Of a stretch of DNA of 64,000 nucleotides, positions 10,390 to 19,513 are shown one piece after another (the first letter of the stretch is position 1; each line of letters begins with the position of its first letter). The stretch spans positions 124,001-188,000 of the forward strand of contig DACV01000002.1 of assembly GCA_002494885.1 (NCBI GenBank), written 5' to 3'. The notes beneath the pieces were generated by a model. The model saw only the letters and a list, made by a program, of their open reading frames with translations, did not search any database and had not been told where the DNA came from. The translations under genes and the position numbers were made by a program. This DNA comes from Methanobacterium sp. UBA44 (GTDB taxonomy: Archaea; Methanobacteriota; Methanobacteria; Methanobacteriales; Methanobacteriaceae).

Positions 10390-11550
10390 TTATTTTGTTT
10401 TTAAATGTTTTATTGCATCCTGGAAGTCTATTGCGAACTTTTCCACAAATTCCCGAGGTATAGAAAAGCTTACTCTCAGGTATCTGTGCCCAAAAAGCTT
10501 GCTTGTGTAGTTCCCTTCCCTTGCAAAGATTTTTCTCTTAAGAAGGAACTCTGCAACATCAACTGGTTCTACGCCGGTTTCATAAAGATCAATGGCCAGC
10601 ATATTGCCGTCTGAGGGGTAGACAGGAATAAATGCACCTTCTACATTGTCTACTGCTCTTTTAATGATTTCCTGATTTGACCTTGTTATATCTCTTATTC
10701 TGTCAATCCATTCTGGTTTTGATTTTAAAGCTGCCATGGCACCTTTTTGAGCAACAACATTTGTTCCCAGATCGTTTATAACAATGCTTCTAACTGAATC
10801 TAAAACATCTGGAGTACTTATCATTGCCCCGATACGCAGTCCTGCCATTCCGTAAATTTTAGAAAAGCTGTAAACAGTTACAGTGTGATCTGGAGCATAT
10901 CTGGCTGCAAGATGATGTTCTCTTGCAAAATCTCTGTAGGTTATATCATGGAGAAGATAAATATCATTGTCAATGGCTAAATCTGCAAATTCTTTAATTT
11001 CTTCTTTAGTATAACATGATCCAAGAGGGTTTAGGGGGTCAACAAGGGATATTATCTTGGTATTTTCGTCCATGTTTTTCTTTACAAGTTCTGGTGTTAA
11101 TTTGTACTCATTTTCGGCACTGTAAATTGGAATTGATTTAACGTGATCAGCAAATCTGCTTGCAAAGTTGTCTATGATAAGATATCCAGGATCACAGGTT
11201 ATGACATTGTCTGTAGGGTCCAGTATATCATTCATGCAGAGATAGAGGGATTCTGTTCCTCCGGCAGTTACCAGAATATCATTATTTCCATCGTTAAGCC
11301 CTAAGTCATTAAGTATAAGGCCTTTAAGCTCTGGAAATCCTTCTGGTGGGGGGTATTTGCAGTAATCTTTATTTTTAACGCTATCAAGCATTGCATGCAT
11401 TATATCGTTTTCTTCGTGTAAATGGTTCGTGTTTTGACCCATCCAGATCATTTCTTCGTCATTATAAACGCAGTTGAAGAACTCATTAATGGTGTCATAT
11501 CCTTTAGGTAGCCTCTTGGCTGCTTTTGCATATTTTTTAGGTGAAATCAT
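10390..11550 (-). CDS. PLP-dependent class I/II aminotransferase
   Basis: Fold-type I aminotransferase of about 386 residues. The PLP lysine lies in SFSKIYGMAGLRIG; substrate and cofactor contacts are suggested by the TAGGTESL loop, the DPLNPLG turn and the C-terminal R-x-S-F-S-I. The first Met after an untypical 16-residue lead is chosen (ATG at 11550) because the protein then starts MISPKKYAKAAKRLPKGYD and a GGTTGTGAGAAG SD precedes it. The amino acid substrate cannot be told from sequence: candidates are aspartate, aromatic or histidinol-phosphate type reactions. It is monocistronic on the minus strand, convergent with ABCE1. Confidence 0.8.
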   Translation of the reverse strand: MISPKKYAKAAKRLPKGYDTINEFFNCVYNDEEMIWMGQNTNHLHEENDIMHAMLDSVKNKDYCKYPPPEGFPELKGLILNDLGLNDGNNDILVTAGGTESLYLCMNDILDPTDNVITCDPGYLIIDNFASRFADHVKSIPIYSAENEYKLTPELVKKNMDENTKIISLVDPLNPLGSCYTKEEIKEFADLAIDNDIYLLHDITYRDFAREHHLAARYAPDHTVTVYSFSKIYGMAGLRIGAMISTPDVLDSVRSIVINDLGTNVVAQKGAMAALKSKPEWIDRIRDITRSNQEIIKRAVDNVEGAFIPVYPSDGNMLAIDLYETGVEPVDVAEFLLKRKIFAREGNYTSKLFGHRYLRVSFSIPREFVEKFAIDFQDAIKHLKTK

Positions 11551-11748
11551 TCTTCTCACAACCACATAAAATAATATTGAATTTAAATCAGATTCCAATG
11601 CGTTTAAATTACAATATCCTTTTGAAATATATTATTTAATCAGTTTTTGTATTTTATGGCATGATCTTTCTTCATAAAATAGTTAACTAATATATTTAAT
11701 TTTAAATTATATAATCTTTCATATTTGTAGCTTAAATTGAGGTACTTT

Positions 11749-12444
11749 TTATCTTAATCCATTGTCTATAATTTCAAATTTAACTTTTTGCCCTTCTGGC
11801 CGAGTTTTATGACGCTTTAAAAGTGCATATCTTTCTCCATTATCTTTTTTTATAAGTTCTACAATGATCTTGCTCCAGTATTTTAAGATCGTACCTCCAA
11901 CAGGCTCTATTATGCCCTCTTCATCAAAAACTGAGTATATATGATTTGTGATTATCACCGCAATGTTGTATTTTCGAGCGATTTTGGATAGAAGTCCCAT
12001 CTGTTTTCCAAGATCTCTATTAATTTGAGTTTGACTGCCTTCTTTTAGCCTGTATAGGGCAACTGCCGAATCAAGAATAATAAGGTCTATCTCTTCATTT
12101 CCAGATTTTAGGATACTTTCTACCTTTTTTAGAGCCTCATCCTGTTCCTGAAAATCGGTAGGTTCAAGGACAATTATGTTGCCTGCAAACTGGCCAAAAG
12201 TATCTCCTGAAATTTGTTTTATTCTTTCAATTGATAGTCCACCTTCAGTATCGATGAATATTGCCTTTTTGCCCTTTTTAGCGCACTGTACAAGCATTTT
12301 AAGTGCTATATTGGTTTTTCCAGATCCGGGAGGTCCATAAAACTGAGTAAGAGTCCCTTTTTCAACCCCGCCACCAAGTATGGTATCTATTGAGCATTCT
12401 AACGGTATTTTATTGCTTTTTTTCATGTTAGATAATGTATTCAA
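11749..12444 (-). CDS. radB: DNA repair and recombination protein RadB
   Basis: RadB is the euryarchaeal short RecA/RadA paralogue that assists RadA-mediated recombination. At 231 residues it is the expected size and lacks RadA's N-terminal domain. Walker A GPPGSGKT is at residues 37-44 and Walker B IDLIILDSAV near 122. The opening IPLECSIDTILGGGVEKG is typical of RadA/RadB. A TTG start at 12444 fits a GAGG SD 8 bases upstream; an ATG seven codons in is the alternative. No operon partner: flanking gaps are 198 and 139 bp. Confidence 0.9.
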   Translation of the reverse strand: MNTLSNMKKSNKIPLECSIDTILGGGVEKGTLTQFYGPPGSGKTNIALKMLVQCAKKGKKAIFIDTEGGLSIERIKQISGDTFGQFAGNIIVLEPTDFQEQDEALKKVESILKSGNEEIDLIILDSAVALYRLKEGSQTQINRDLGKQMGLLSKIARKYNIAVIITNHIYSVFDEEGIIEPVGGTILKYWSKIIVELIKKDNGERYALLKRHKTRPEGQKVKFEIIDNGLR

Positions 12445-12583
12445 TGTTAATTCCTCGATAAGATCTTATTTTAAATCAGGATATTTTTTCTAATAGTTGT
12501 TTGGTTATTATAATAAAAATAATTTTTTAACTAAACAAGAAAATGTTAGCACCACCCAGATACTGTTTTTAATATCCCTTTAC

Positions 12584-13801
12584 CTATAATAAGTCTTTTA
12601 TTGTTTTGTTTTTTGATTCTGGACAGGTGAGTCCTAAATATCTGGCGAATAAGTAAATAGTTGATCCTTGTATCAATGCTGAGGTTACAGTTATGAAGAA
12701 AATTATGTTAAAGATTATGTCTGCGCCTTCTATTCCTGCAACAATAGGTAATGTTGCAAAAATAATGGGGACTGCACCTTTAATACCTACCCATGAAATT
12801 AAAACCTGATCTTTGAATCCGGTTTTAAATGGTGTAAGGCATAAAAAGACAGCGATAGGTCTTGCCACAAGGATCAGGAAAAATGAAATTAGGATTCCGA
12901 TTCCCATTATTGGAATAATTTCAGAAGGGAAAACCAGAAGACCTAGTATTAAGAACATGATAATTTGCATTAACCAGGCTATTCCATCAAAGACTTGTAC
13001 CTGAAACACTTTTTGTGCAAAACAACTATTTCCCAGTATAACGGCTGCAATGTAAACGCTTAAATATCCATTTCCACCTAAAAAGTAGGTGACTGAGTAT
13101 GTTAGAAGTGCTAATGTTATTGTAAGAACAAGATAAAGGCCGCTGATATCAAGATTAATCTTGTTAATGATTTTTACCATTCCTTTTCCAAAAATAACTC
13201 CAAAAATAACTCCAAGTCCAAGAGACTGTATGAGTGATACTATTACAGTAGTTCCAATTGATGTTGCTGGATTTAATATGAGAAGTATAACTGTGGTGGT
13301 TAAAAAGTAGGCCATGGGGTCGTTACTTCCGCTTTCAAATTCAAGAAGGGGTTCGATATTATGTTTTAAACTCGTCTTTCTAGAGCGGAAAATAGAAAAT
13401 ACTGCTGCAGCATCGGTTGATGAAATAATTGAACCAATTAATAAGGATAGTAATAGTGGAAAACCTATAAACCAGTGAATAAAGAATCCAACTGCGATTG
13501 CAGTAATAAAAACACCGAATGTAGAAAGGGTCAGTCCTTTCCAGAGAACAGGTCTTATATTATTCCATTTAGTGTCCAATCCTCCTGAAAAAAGGATGAA
13601 AATAAGGGCAATAGTACCTATATATTGTGCAATATTAGGATTATCAAAATAAATTCCACCTATACCCTCAGAGCCAGCGAGCATTCCTATTAAAATGAAT
13701 AAAAGCAAAGATGGAATCCCAAGCCGGTATGAAGTTTTGCTTAACACTATACTGATAAAGATAAGAATAGAACCCAATAAAATATATTGTTCAAAAATCA
13801 T
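12584..13801 (-). CDS. CPA1-family Na+ or K+/H+ antiporter (NhaP-like)
   Basis: Integral membrane monovalent cation/proton antiporter of 405 residues with about 12 hydrophobic helices. The N-terminal FILIGMLAGSEGIGG and the SSTDAAAVFSIFRSR plus ESGSNDPMAYFLT stretches are characteristic of NhaP/CvrA-type CPA1 carriers; the paired acidic residues in the latter are the usual ion site. GIKGAVPIIFATLPIVAG near the end also matches. Bacterial CvrA/NhaP2 proteins carry a cytosolic regulatory tail that is absent here, so this is the minimal membrane form. Ion selectivity cannot be read from sequence. It is a single gene with no near partner. Confidence 0.88.
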   Translation of the reverse strand: MIFEQYILLGSILIFISIVLSKTSYRLGIPSLLLFILIGMLAGSEGIGGIYFDNPNIAQYIGTIALIFILFSGGLDTKWNNIRPVLWKGLTLSTFGVFITAIAVGFFIHWFIGFPLLLSLLIGSIISSTDAAAVFSIFRSRKTSLKHNIEPLLEFESGSNDPMAYFLTTTVILLILNPATSIGTTVIVSLIQSLGLGVIFGVIFGKGMVKIINKINLDISGLYLVLTITLALLTYSVTYFLGGNGYLSVYIAAVILGNSCFAQKVFQVQVFDGIAWLMQIIMFLILGLLVFPSEIIPIMGIGILISFFLILVARPIAVFLCLTPFKTGFKDQVLISWVGIKGAVPIIFATLPIVAGIEGADIIFNIIFFITVTSALIQGSTIYLFARYLGLTCPESKNKTIKDLL

Positions 13802-13891
13802 GTATATTATATTTATTTTTATGCTTTATAAACCTAAATGATTGAACAAACTTATAACATAAGTGGAATTCTTAATATTTAATCATATTCA

Positions 13892-14506
13892 TTATTTAAA
13901 GTCAGGCATTACAGCTCCAGATCTTAATATTTTGGGTGGAAAAACAGTCATATCTATTACTGTGGAGTGGATTTTATTTTTATAAACTCCAGCATCAAGA
14001 ATTAAGTCAATTTCATCATCAAGCTGTTCTAAAATACCCTCTGCAGAATTAGGAATTTTTTCACCGGAAATATTAGCACTCGTGGTTGTTATGGGGAAAT
14101 CCTTTGAAATACATCTACAAATATCATTATCAGGAATTCTTATACCTATATTTTCACCACCAGATGTTAATATTGATGGAATATTGTTTTTTTTCTTTAA
14201 AATAACTGTGAATGGCCCTGGAAAGAGTTGATTAATCTTTTTTTCAATGATTTCACTTGTGTAGGCTATTTTTTTTATATCATCGATATTAGAAACACAT
14301 ATAGAAATTGGCTTATTAAAAGACCTCTTTTTAATTTTGAATACTTTCTTTACTGCATCCTGATTAAATACATTTGCCCCTAAGCCATAAAGAGTATCGG
14401 TTGGATAAATAATTGTACCGCCATTTTTTAAAGTATTAATTGCGCTTTTTACTGCACTTTCTTTATTATCTGGGCTTATTTTAATTATTTTCATTTCATC
14501 ATCCAT
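13892..14506 (-). CDS. L-threonylcarbamoyladenylate synthase (Sua5/YrdC)
   Basis: Makes threonylcarbamoyl-AMP from threonine, bicarbonate and ATP, the first step of t6A37 formation on ANN-decoding tRNAs. Of 204 residues, most form the YrdC fold: GGTIIYPTDTLYGLGAN near residue 29, KIKKRSFNKPIS near 57, PGPFTVILKK near 95 and TTSANISGEKIPNSAEG near 139. No Sua5 C-terminal domain is present. Two starts are possible: ATG 14506 or ATG 14494. The latter has GGATGATGAA just upstream as a possible SD and gives a protein beginning MKIIKIS. The gene diverges from the CDP-alcohol transferase gene. Confidence 0.92.
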   Translation of the reverse strand: MDDEMKIIKISPDNKESAVKSAINTLKNGGTIIYPTDTLYGLGANVFNQDAVKKVFKIKKRSFNKPISICVSNIDDIKKIAYTSEIIEKKINQLFPGPFTVILKKKNNIPSILTSGGENIGIRIPDNDICRCISKDFPITTTSANISGEKIPNSAEGILEQLDDEIDLILDAGVYKNKIHSTVIDMTVFPPKILRSGAVMPDFK

Positions 14507-14644
14507 TCTTGACCAGTTTTATTGTTTTTTTTTTAATTGTATAGGTTTAGATTGATTTTTAAGTTTTTTTTATTTATTATTTAAGTAAGTCCTATATTTT
14601 TTAAACGGTTCTTATGAGAGAACTAAAATTTGCTCTTTTTCCAA

Positions 14645-14655
14645 AATTATATTTA
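14645..14655 (+). promoter_or_regulatory. Candidate TATA box
   Basis: AATTATATTTA lies about 25-30 bases before the ATG at 14678. No SD is seen before that ATG, so a leaderless transcript is plausible. Position and composition only. Confidence 0.4.
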
Positions 14656-14677
14656 TTTGTATTTATAAATAACCAAT

Positions 14678-15253
14678 ATGCTCAATAGATTACGACCACA
14701 GCTTAAAGTCATAATTGATCCAGTTGCAAAACGAATTCCAGTTAATCCAAATATTCTTACTATTTTAGGACTTATTATAAGCATTGCATCAGGTTACATG
14801 TTTTCACAGAAGTATCTGTTACTGGGAGTGTCTTTAATAGCAATTGGCGGAATTGTAGATATACTTGATGGTGCAGTTGCTAGAAATCACTCTACAAGGA
14901 CGCCTTTTGGGGGAATTTTAGATTCGACCTCTGATAGGTTTTCTGATGCGTTTATTTTAATAGGTATTATATACGGAGGATATGTTGACTGGTTTATTGG
15001 GGCTTTAGCTATTGTTGCATCCCTCAGCGTCAGTTATGTAAGGGCAAGAGTTGAAGTAGAGGGAATAGAAGGCAATGTTGGAATAGCTGAACGGGCCGAA
15101 CGTCTGGTTATTCTTATAATGGGTGTTTTATTAACATATGTCCTCAATTCAAATGTTATTTACTATGCTGTCATTTTAATAGTATTGCTTGGATATTTAA
15201 CTGTCCTGCAGCGGTTATATCATGCATGGAGGCAATTAAAGGATAATAATTAA
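14678..15253 (+). CDS. CDP-alcohol phosphatidyltransferase, likely archaetidylinositol phosphate synthase
   Basis: Membrane enzyme of 191 residues that joins a CDP-linked archaeal diether lipid to a polar alcohol. The CDP-alcohol transferase signature D-G-x2-A-R-x8-G-x3-D-x3-D is present around residues 67-93 (DILDGAVARNHS then GGILDSTSDRFSD). Five to six hydrophobic helices surround it. Members in Methanobacteriales with this length use inositol phosphate as acceptor (archaetidylinositol phosphate synthase); that substrate is inferred, not seen. The DUF357 and PhoU-like genes follow closely on the same strand, as in related genomes from memory. Confidence 0.82.
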   Translation: MLNRLRPQLKVIIDPVAKRIPVNPNILTILGLIISIASGYMFSQKYLLLGVSLIAIGGIVDILDGAVARNHSTRTPFGGILDSTSDRFSDAFILIGIIYGGYVDWFIGALAIVASLSVSYVRARVEVEGIEGNVGIAERAERLVILIMGVLLTYVLNSNVIYYAVILIVLLGYLTVLQRLYHAWRQLKDNN

Positions 15254-15274
15254 TAATTATCGGGAAAAGATACT

Positions 15275-15520
15275 ATGGATGATGAAAAAAGCACTGTAAA
15301 TCGTATTAAAAAGGATATTGAATTATTTACAAAAAATATAAAAGAAATAGAATCAATAGAATTAGATGGTAATGAAAAAGAGATAATTGAAAGAGCTAAG
15401 AGCTACTTTAAAGATACAGAATATTATCTTAAAAAAAGAGATTTGATTACATCTTTTGGATGTATAACATACGCTCACGGATTGCTGGATGCAATTCGGT
15501 TTATTCATGGTATGATATAA
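15275..15520 (+). CDS. DUF357 family protein
   Basis: Small helical protein of 81 residues. The C-terminal half ITSFGCITYAHGLLDAIRFIHG matches the DUF357 pattern; the N-terminal half is a charged helix. Function is unknown in the family. It starts 21 bp after the CDP-alcohol transferase gene and is followed 41 bp later by the PhoU-like gene, suggesting one operon. Confidence 0.8.
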   Translation: MDDEKSTVNRIKKDIELFTKNIKEIESIELDGNEKEIIERAKSYFKDTEYYLKKRDLITSFGCITYAHGLLDAIRFIHGMI

Positions 15521-15561
15521 AAATTTTGGGCATATCTACGTTTTTTGAGAAAGGGATAAAA

Positions 15562-16218
15562 ATGAAAAGATTTTTTGGTAAAGAGACCAATGTTGAGAAG
15601 TTTTCTAAACTGCATGTAGAACTGGTCTATGCTTGCGCCCATAAACTCAAAGATGTCATGAAACATTTCTATGAGGGAGAATTTGATTTACTTGAAATGG
15701 AAGTAGATCAGGTAAGTCGCCTTGAGCATGAAGCTGATGAAATCAGGAGAAAAATGGAAATTGAATTTTATAATGGTGCTTTTTTACCTTTTGATAGGGA
15801 AGATAGGATAATTCTTGCCGAACTTGTAGATTCTGTTTCTGATGCCACCCAATCAGCAGCATATGCAGTATCTCTTGGAAAAATTAAATTCCCCCAGAAT
15901 TTTAAAGAAGATTTTCAGGAGCTAACTGAAAAATCATGTGAAACCGTTTCAGTGCTCAAAGAATGTGTATCAATGCTTGATATGGATTTAAGCACTGCAC
16001 TTGCTAAGGCGCACGAAGTAGAGGAAAAAGAAGAAGAAGGAGATATAATAGAAAGAAAAATCATCCGTAAACTTTATGATGCATACAGGAAAGATGAAAT
16101 CAGTATTTTGAAATTTATTGAACTTAAAAACATTACAGAAAAAATAGGTAATATTTCTGATCGCTCTGAAGATGCATCTGACCGTGTTCCTATAATAGTA
16201 GCAAAAAGAAAGGGCTAA
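15562..16218 (+). CDS. PhoU-like DUF47 family protein
   Basis: All-alpha PhoU-like protein of 218 residues (DUF47). Its repeated acidic helices resemble PhoU metal-binding bundles: LEHEADEIRRKMEIEFYNGA near residue 53, then DREDRIILAELVDSVSD, and a second E-x3-D-x3-R set near LKNITEKIGNISDRSEDASD. Family members usually sit beside phosphate transporters (Pit) and are thought to regulate phosphate uptake, but no transporter is next to this one. The ATG at 15562 has an AAGGG SD; an upstream in-frame start would add 34 untypical residues overlapping DUF357. Confidence 0.82.
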   Translation: MKRFFGKETNVEKFSKLHVELVYACAHKLKDVMKHFYEGEFDLLEMEVDQVSRLEHEADEIRRKMEIEFYNGAFLPFDREDRIILAELVDSVSDATQSAAYAVSLGKIKFPQNFKEDFQELTEKSCETVSVLKECVSMLDMDLSTALAKAHEVEEKEEEGDIIERKIIRKLYDAYRKDEISILKFIELKNITEKIGNISDRSEDASDRVPIIVAKRKG

Positions 16219-16270
16219 CTGCTTAATATAATTTTTATAGGGTATTTTAATTAAATTACCCTTCATTTTC

Positions 16271-16924
16271 ATGCAAATTAAAGATAAAAAGGTCAAAGAA
16301 GCAGCATATGATTTAAGGTTCCTTCTTAACAGAAAATACCGAAAAAAGAATGCTCTGGAATTTGTTTCTAATAAATATCTTTTAAATAAAGAGGAAAGAA
16401 ATTTTCTTGCAAGATCAATATACTCTAAATCAAAATCTGATGAAAGAAAGCATAAAATATTGAATATGGGTGAAATTAAGGGCAAACTATTGATTGTAGA
16501 TGGATATAATGTTCTTATTACTGTAGAAAGTATTTTATCTCGAGATTTTAATTCTATAATTCTATGTGATGATAACGTTGTTAGAGATTTAAAAGCTGTT
16601 TTTGGAAAATATAAATTTAGTCAGGTTACTGAACCAGCATTATGCCAGATATTTGATTTAATAGCACCATATAATCCTTCATACGTTATTTTTTATTTTG
16701 ATACTCTTGTGAGTTTCAGCGGTAAACTTGCAGAACTTGTAAGGCGAATCATGGCTGATTATAATATTGAAGGGAGTGTTAAACTTTCAAAAAACGTTGA
16801 TATGGATATAAAAGCGCTTGCAAATCAAGAAGAATGCCTTGTTGCTACGAGCGATAGTGCCATAATAGACAGGGTAGATAAAATTGTTGATATTCCTTCC
16901 TACATTTTAAAAAACAAAAATTAA
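16271..16924 (+). CDS. DUF434 protein with a PIN-like domain
   Basis: Protein of 217 residues found in methanogens. The N-terminal 60 residues are a basic helical DUF434 region (AAYDLRFLLNRKYRKKNAL). From residue 70 on, GKLLIVDGYNVLITVESIL, YVIFYFDTLVSFSG and CLVATSDSAIIDR look like a PIN/NYN-type nuclease fold with the acidic residues Asp78, Asp144 and Asp198 in strand ends. It is therefore a candidate RNA nuclease, but no activity is known to me. It lies 52 bp after the PhoU-like gene and may be separately transcribed. Confidence 0.7.
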   Translation: MQIKDKKVKEAAYDLRFLLNRKYRKKNALEFVSNKYLLNKEERNFLARSIYSKSKSDERKHKILNMGEIKGKLLIVDGYNVLITVESILSRDFNSIILCDDNVVRDLKAVFGKYKFSQVTEPALCQIFDLIAPYNPSYVIFYFDTLVSFSGKLAELVRRIMADYNIEGSVKLSKNVDMDIKALANQEECLVATSDSAIIDRVDKIVDIPSYILKNKN

Positions 16925-17068
16925 AGAATATCTTCACGTAATTTTTAATTAAAATATTATAAAAAGAACGAACAACATAGAGAATCTAGAACTTTAAATT
17001 CCACAGAATGATTCAGAAATAAAAAGTATATTATAAAAATATAAATAACTGTGTAAAATGGTGATAAT

Positions 17069-17413
17069 ATGGAATCTAATAATGAGTTATATAAAGAAAA
17101 AGTAGGACAGGAACTTAAATCAAGAATGAAATGGTTTAAAGAGGCCCTAGATGATGAAACTAAAAGGAAAGAGCTGCATGAAAGTATTCAAGGATCTGAG
17201 ATAATAATACGTCTTGAAATTTATCTTCCAACGGATGATCCTGAAAATTTTATGGATGGGCTCTATTTATACATCAACAACAGTGGAGAAATAGTTGATG
17301 CTGACTATTACTTTAGAGATTCCTGTAATGGAGCAATTACCAGGGTAGAAGGCGATGATCTGCAGGTAATAAAAAATCTGTTTCAGGATGCATTTTCATT
17401 AGAAATAGAATAA
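17069..17413 (+). CDS. Hypothetical protein
   Basis: I do not recognise this 114-residue acidic protein. It starts ATG with a GGTGATA SD (17058-17064). The first half is a charged helix (ELKSRMKWFKEALDDETKRK) and the second half is beta-rich (EIIIRLEIYLPTDDP, LYLYINNSGEIVDADYYF, GAITRVEGDDLQVI). No signal peptide, membrane segment or metal motif is visible. It stands alone between 144- and 343-bp gaps. Confidence 0.6.
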   Translation: MESNNELYKEKVGQELKSRMKWFKEALDDETKRKELHESIQGSEIIIRLEIYLPTDDPENFMDGLYLYINNSGEIVDADYYFRDSCNGAITRVEGDDLQVIKNLFQDAFSLEIE

Positions 17414-17756
17414 TAAACCATTTTTTTCATTAAATCAATGAATTTACAAATTAAACACTTTTTTAAAATTGAAAAGAAACTTAGATCTATACAGGATTAA
17501 TATATCTGAAATATTTAAAAAAATAAAACCTGAAATGATTAATTAAAATAAGTTAGACTTTTTTCATTGGCTTTAAAAATTAATTAATGTTCTAATGTAT
17601 AAAGTAATATAGAAAAATAAACATAATATTTATCGAATAATAGCAATTACAAAACTCATTATAATCTTTAAACGATTTCTAAATAACTTTCAGATTATAT
17701 ATGATTGCTCATTCTAATTTAAATGAAATTATTATTTAAAATTATGGAGGATTAAA
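17414..17756. other. Non-coding gap, AT-rich
   Basis: No gene, tRNA or clear repeat is visible in these 343 bp. The last part (TATTTAAAATTATGGAGGATTAAA) gives the SD for the next gene, and AT-rich TATA-like runs occur around 17694-17702. Confidence 0.6.
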
Positions 17757-18287
17757 ATGCGCAGCTTCGAAAGACTGACCTCCTTAAAGGATCATATTCC
17801 TTTAAAAAGAAGGGAGTCAGGGGCAAAGAATATTGGTCTTCTTGTTGATGGACCTAATATGTTAAGAAAAGAATTCAGCCTTAATCTTGATTTAGTAAGG
17901 CAGATCATATCTGAATATGGGGATATGAGGGTTGGTAAAGTTTTATTAAACCAGTATGCTTCAGATAAACTCATTGAAGCAATAGTTAATCAGGGATTTA
18001 CTCCGGTTGTTGTTGCTGGTGACACAGATGTCTATATGGCAGTTGAAGCCATGGAATTGATTTATAACCCTAATATTGATGTTATTGCTCTCATGACCCG
18101 TGACGCTGATTTTTTACCCATTATAAACAAAGCAAAAGAGAATGGAAAAGAAACAATTGTTATTGGGGCCGAACCAGGGTTCAGTGCAGCACTGCAGAAT
18201 TCTTCAGACCATGCAATCATCTTAAAAGCCGAGAATAATAAGGACAAACCAGATAATCCGGATTTAAGGGAAGAAAATGCTTATTAA
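17757..18287 (+). CDS. NYN domain protein (LabA/DUF88-like)
   Basis: Protein of 176 residues with a NYN nuclease-like fold: NIGLLVDGPNMLRKEF near residue 25 carries the first Asp, GDTDVYMAVEAMELIY near 87 the middle acidic residues, and VIALMTRDADFLPIINKAKENG near 111 the TRDxDF block. NYN proteins are PIN-related and often RNA-processing nucleases. GGAGG precedes the ATG. Its 3' end overlaps the following PLP enzyme gene by 11 bp (ATGCTTATTAA), so the two are translationally coupled; this partnership hints at an RNA- or tRNA-related role but does not prove it. Confidence 0.85.
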   Translation: MRSFERLTSLKDHIPLKRRESGAKNIGLLVDGPNMLRKEFSLNLDLVRQIISEYGDMRVGKVLLNQYASDKLIEAIVNQGFTPVVVAGDTDVYMAVEAMELIYNPNIDVIALMTRDADFLPIINKAKENGKETIVIGAEPGFSAALQNSSDHAIILKAENNKDKPDNPDLREENAY

Positions 18288-19449
18288 TTCAGCAGTAGAT
18301 GAGGTAAAAAAAAGGGAAAACTCATTTAAAATAATAAATTCTATTTTGAAGAAGCATGGAAGAGAAGAGTTTTACGACTTAACAGGCCTTGCGGGTGGGT
18401 TTAAACTAAATCAATCGGATATTGATCTTCTTGAAACATATGCAGGCCCTGCAATATTTGAAAGTCAGCTACAGGAAGCTGGGAAACAGCATCTTGGTGG
18501 GGAAAAGATACTTGCTTTTAACAGGACTACTTCAGGAATTCTTGCAACCATATTAGCTCTTGTAAAACAGGGTGATGAAATAATTCATTATTTACCTGAA
18601 TTCCCTTCTCATCCCTCTATTCCACGAAGTGCTGGGCTTGTAGGAGCATCTTACAAAGAATTTGATAACATAGATGACTTTAAAGTCGAAAAAAATACCT
18701 CTTTAGTTATAATTACTGGCTCAACCATGGATCATGACATAATTAATGAGGATGAATTCTCGAGAATAATTTCAATTTCAAGATCAAAAAATATCCCTGT
18801 TTTTGTTGATGATGCCTCTGGAGCCAGATTAAGAACTGTAATTTATAATCAACCAAAGGCCATGGATATGGGTGCTGATATTGTAATTACCAGTACTGAT
18901 AAATTAATGGAAGGTCCAAGAGCAGGTCTTATGTCTGGAAAGGCTGAAATTATTGATTTAATAAAATCAAAGGCCCATCAATTTGGCCTTGAAGCTCAAA
19001 GTTCTATTATGGTGGGCATAATAAGAGCTATCGAGAAATTCAGTGGAGAGAGAATGTTAGAAGCATTCCAGAAAAAACATGCGGTCTATGAAGTTTTAAA
19101 AAAGGAAATTAATTATATTAAGGAAACCCCAACAGGAATAATGCTTTCTTCTGAAGATCTAATTCAGGAATTAAAACAGAAGGATATTAAAACAGAATTT
19201 ACACCAGACGATGTGGCATGTGTATTTGCATCTCTTCTACTTAGAAATTATCATATTTTAACAATTCCTGCAGTAGGAATGCCTGGAGCTTCTACAACCA
19301 TCAGAATTGATCTTGCATCTGGCGATGCAGAACGTGTTGATAATAGTTACATTGTTAAGGCTGTTGTTGAAACATTTTCACATCTTGGGGAAATTGCAAA
19401 CTATAAAAAGGCCTGTGAACTAATATTATACGGGAATGACCTTGAATAA
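18277..19449 (+). CDS. SelA-like PLP enzyme (MJ0158 family)
   Basis: Pyridoxal-phosphate protein of 390 residues related to bacterial selenocysteine synthase SelA and to the archaeal MJ0158 family. Visible features are the glycine-rich GKQHLGGEKILAFNRTTSGI segment near 68, FVDDASGARLR near 179 and the PLP lysine in VITSTDKLMEGPRAGLMSG near residue 208. MJ0158 itself was reported not to make selenocysteine, so the reaction is unknown. The start ATG lies inside the upstream NYN gene. No selenocysteine genes are nearby. Confidence 0.82.
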   Translation: MLINSAVDEVKKRENSFKIINSILKKHGREEFYDLTGLAGGFKLNQSDIDLLETYAGPAIFESQLQEAGKQHLGGEKILAFNRTTSGILATILALVKQGDEIIHYLPEFPSHPSIPRSAGLVGASYKEFDNIDDFKVEKNTSLVIITGSTMDHDIINEDEFSRIISISRSKNIPVFVDDASGARLRTVIYNQPKAMDMGADIVITSTDKLMEGPRAGLMSGKAEIIDLIKSKAHQFGLEAQSSIMVGIIRAIEKFSGERMLEAFQKKHAVYEVLKKEINYIKETPTGIMLSSEDLIQELKQKDIKTEFTPDDVACVFASLLLRNYHILTIPAVGMPGASTTIRIDLASGDAERVDNSYIVKAVVETFSHLGEIANYKKACELILYGNDLE

Positions 19450-19513
19450 TTAATAAGATGTTTCCAATTATTTATATTTCTTTTAAAAATCATTTATGAG
19501 GCTCTGTGATCAA

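Noticed and set aside
14507..14677. Possible regulatory repeats between sua5 and the CDP-alcohol transferase gene
   Set aside because: Only AT-rich promoter-like sequence is visible; no repeat of note.
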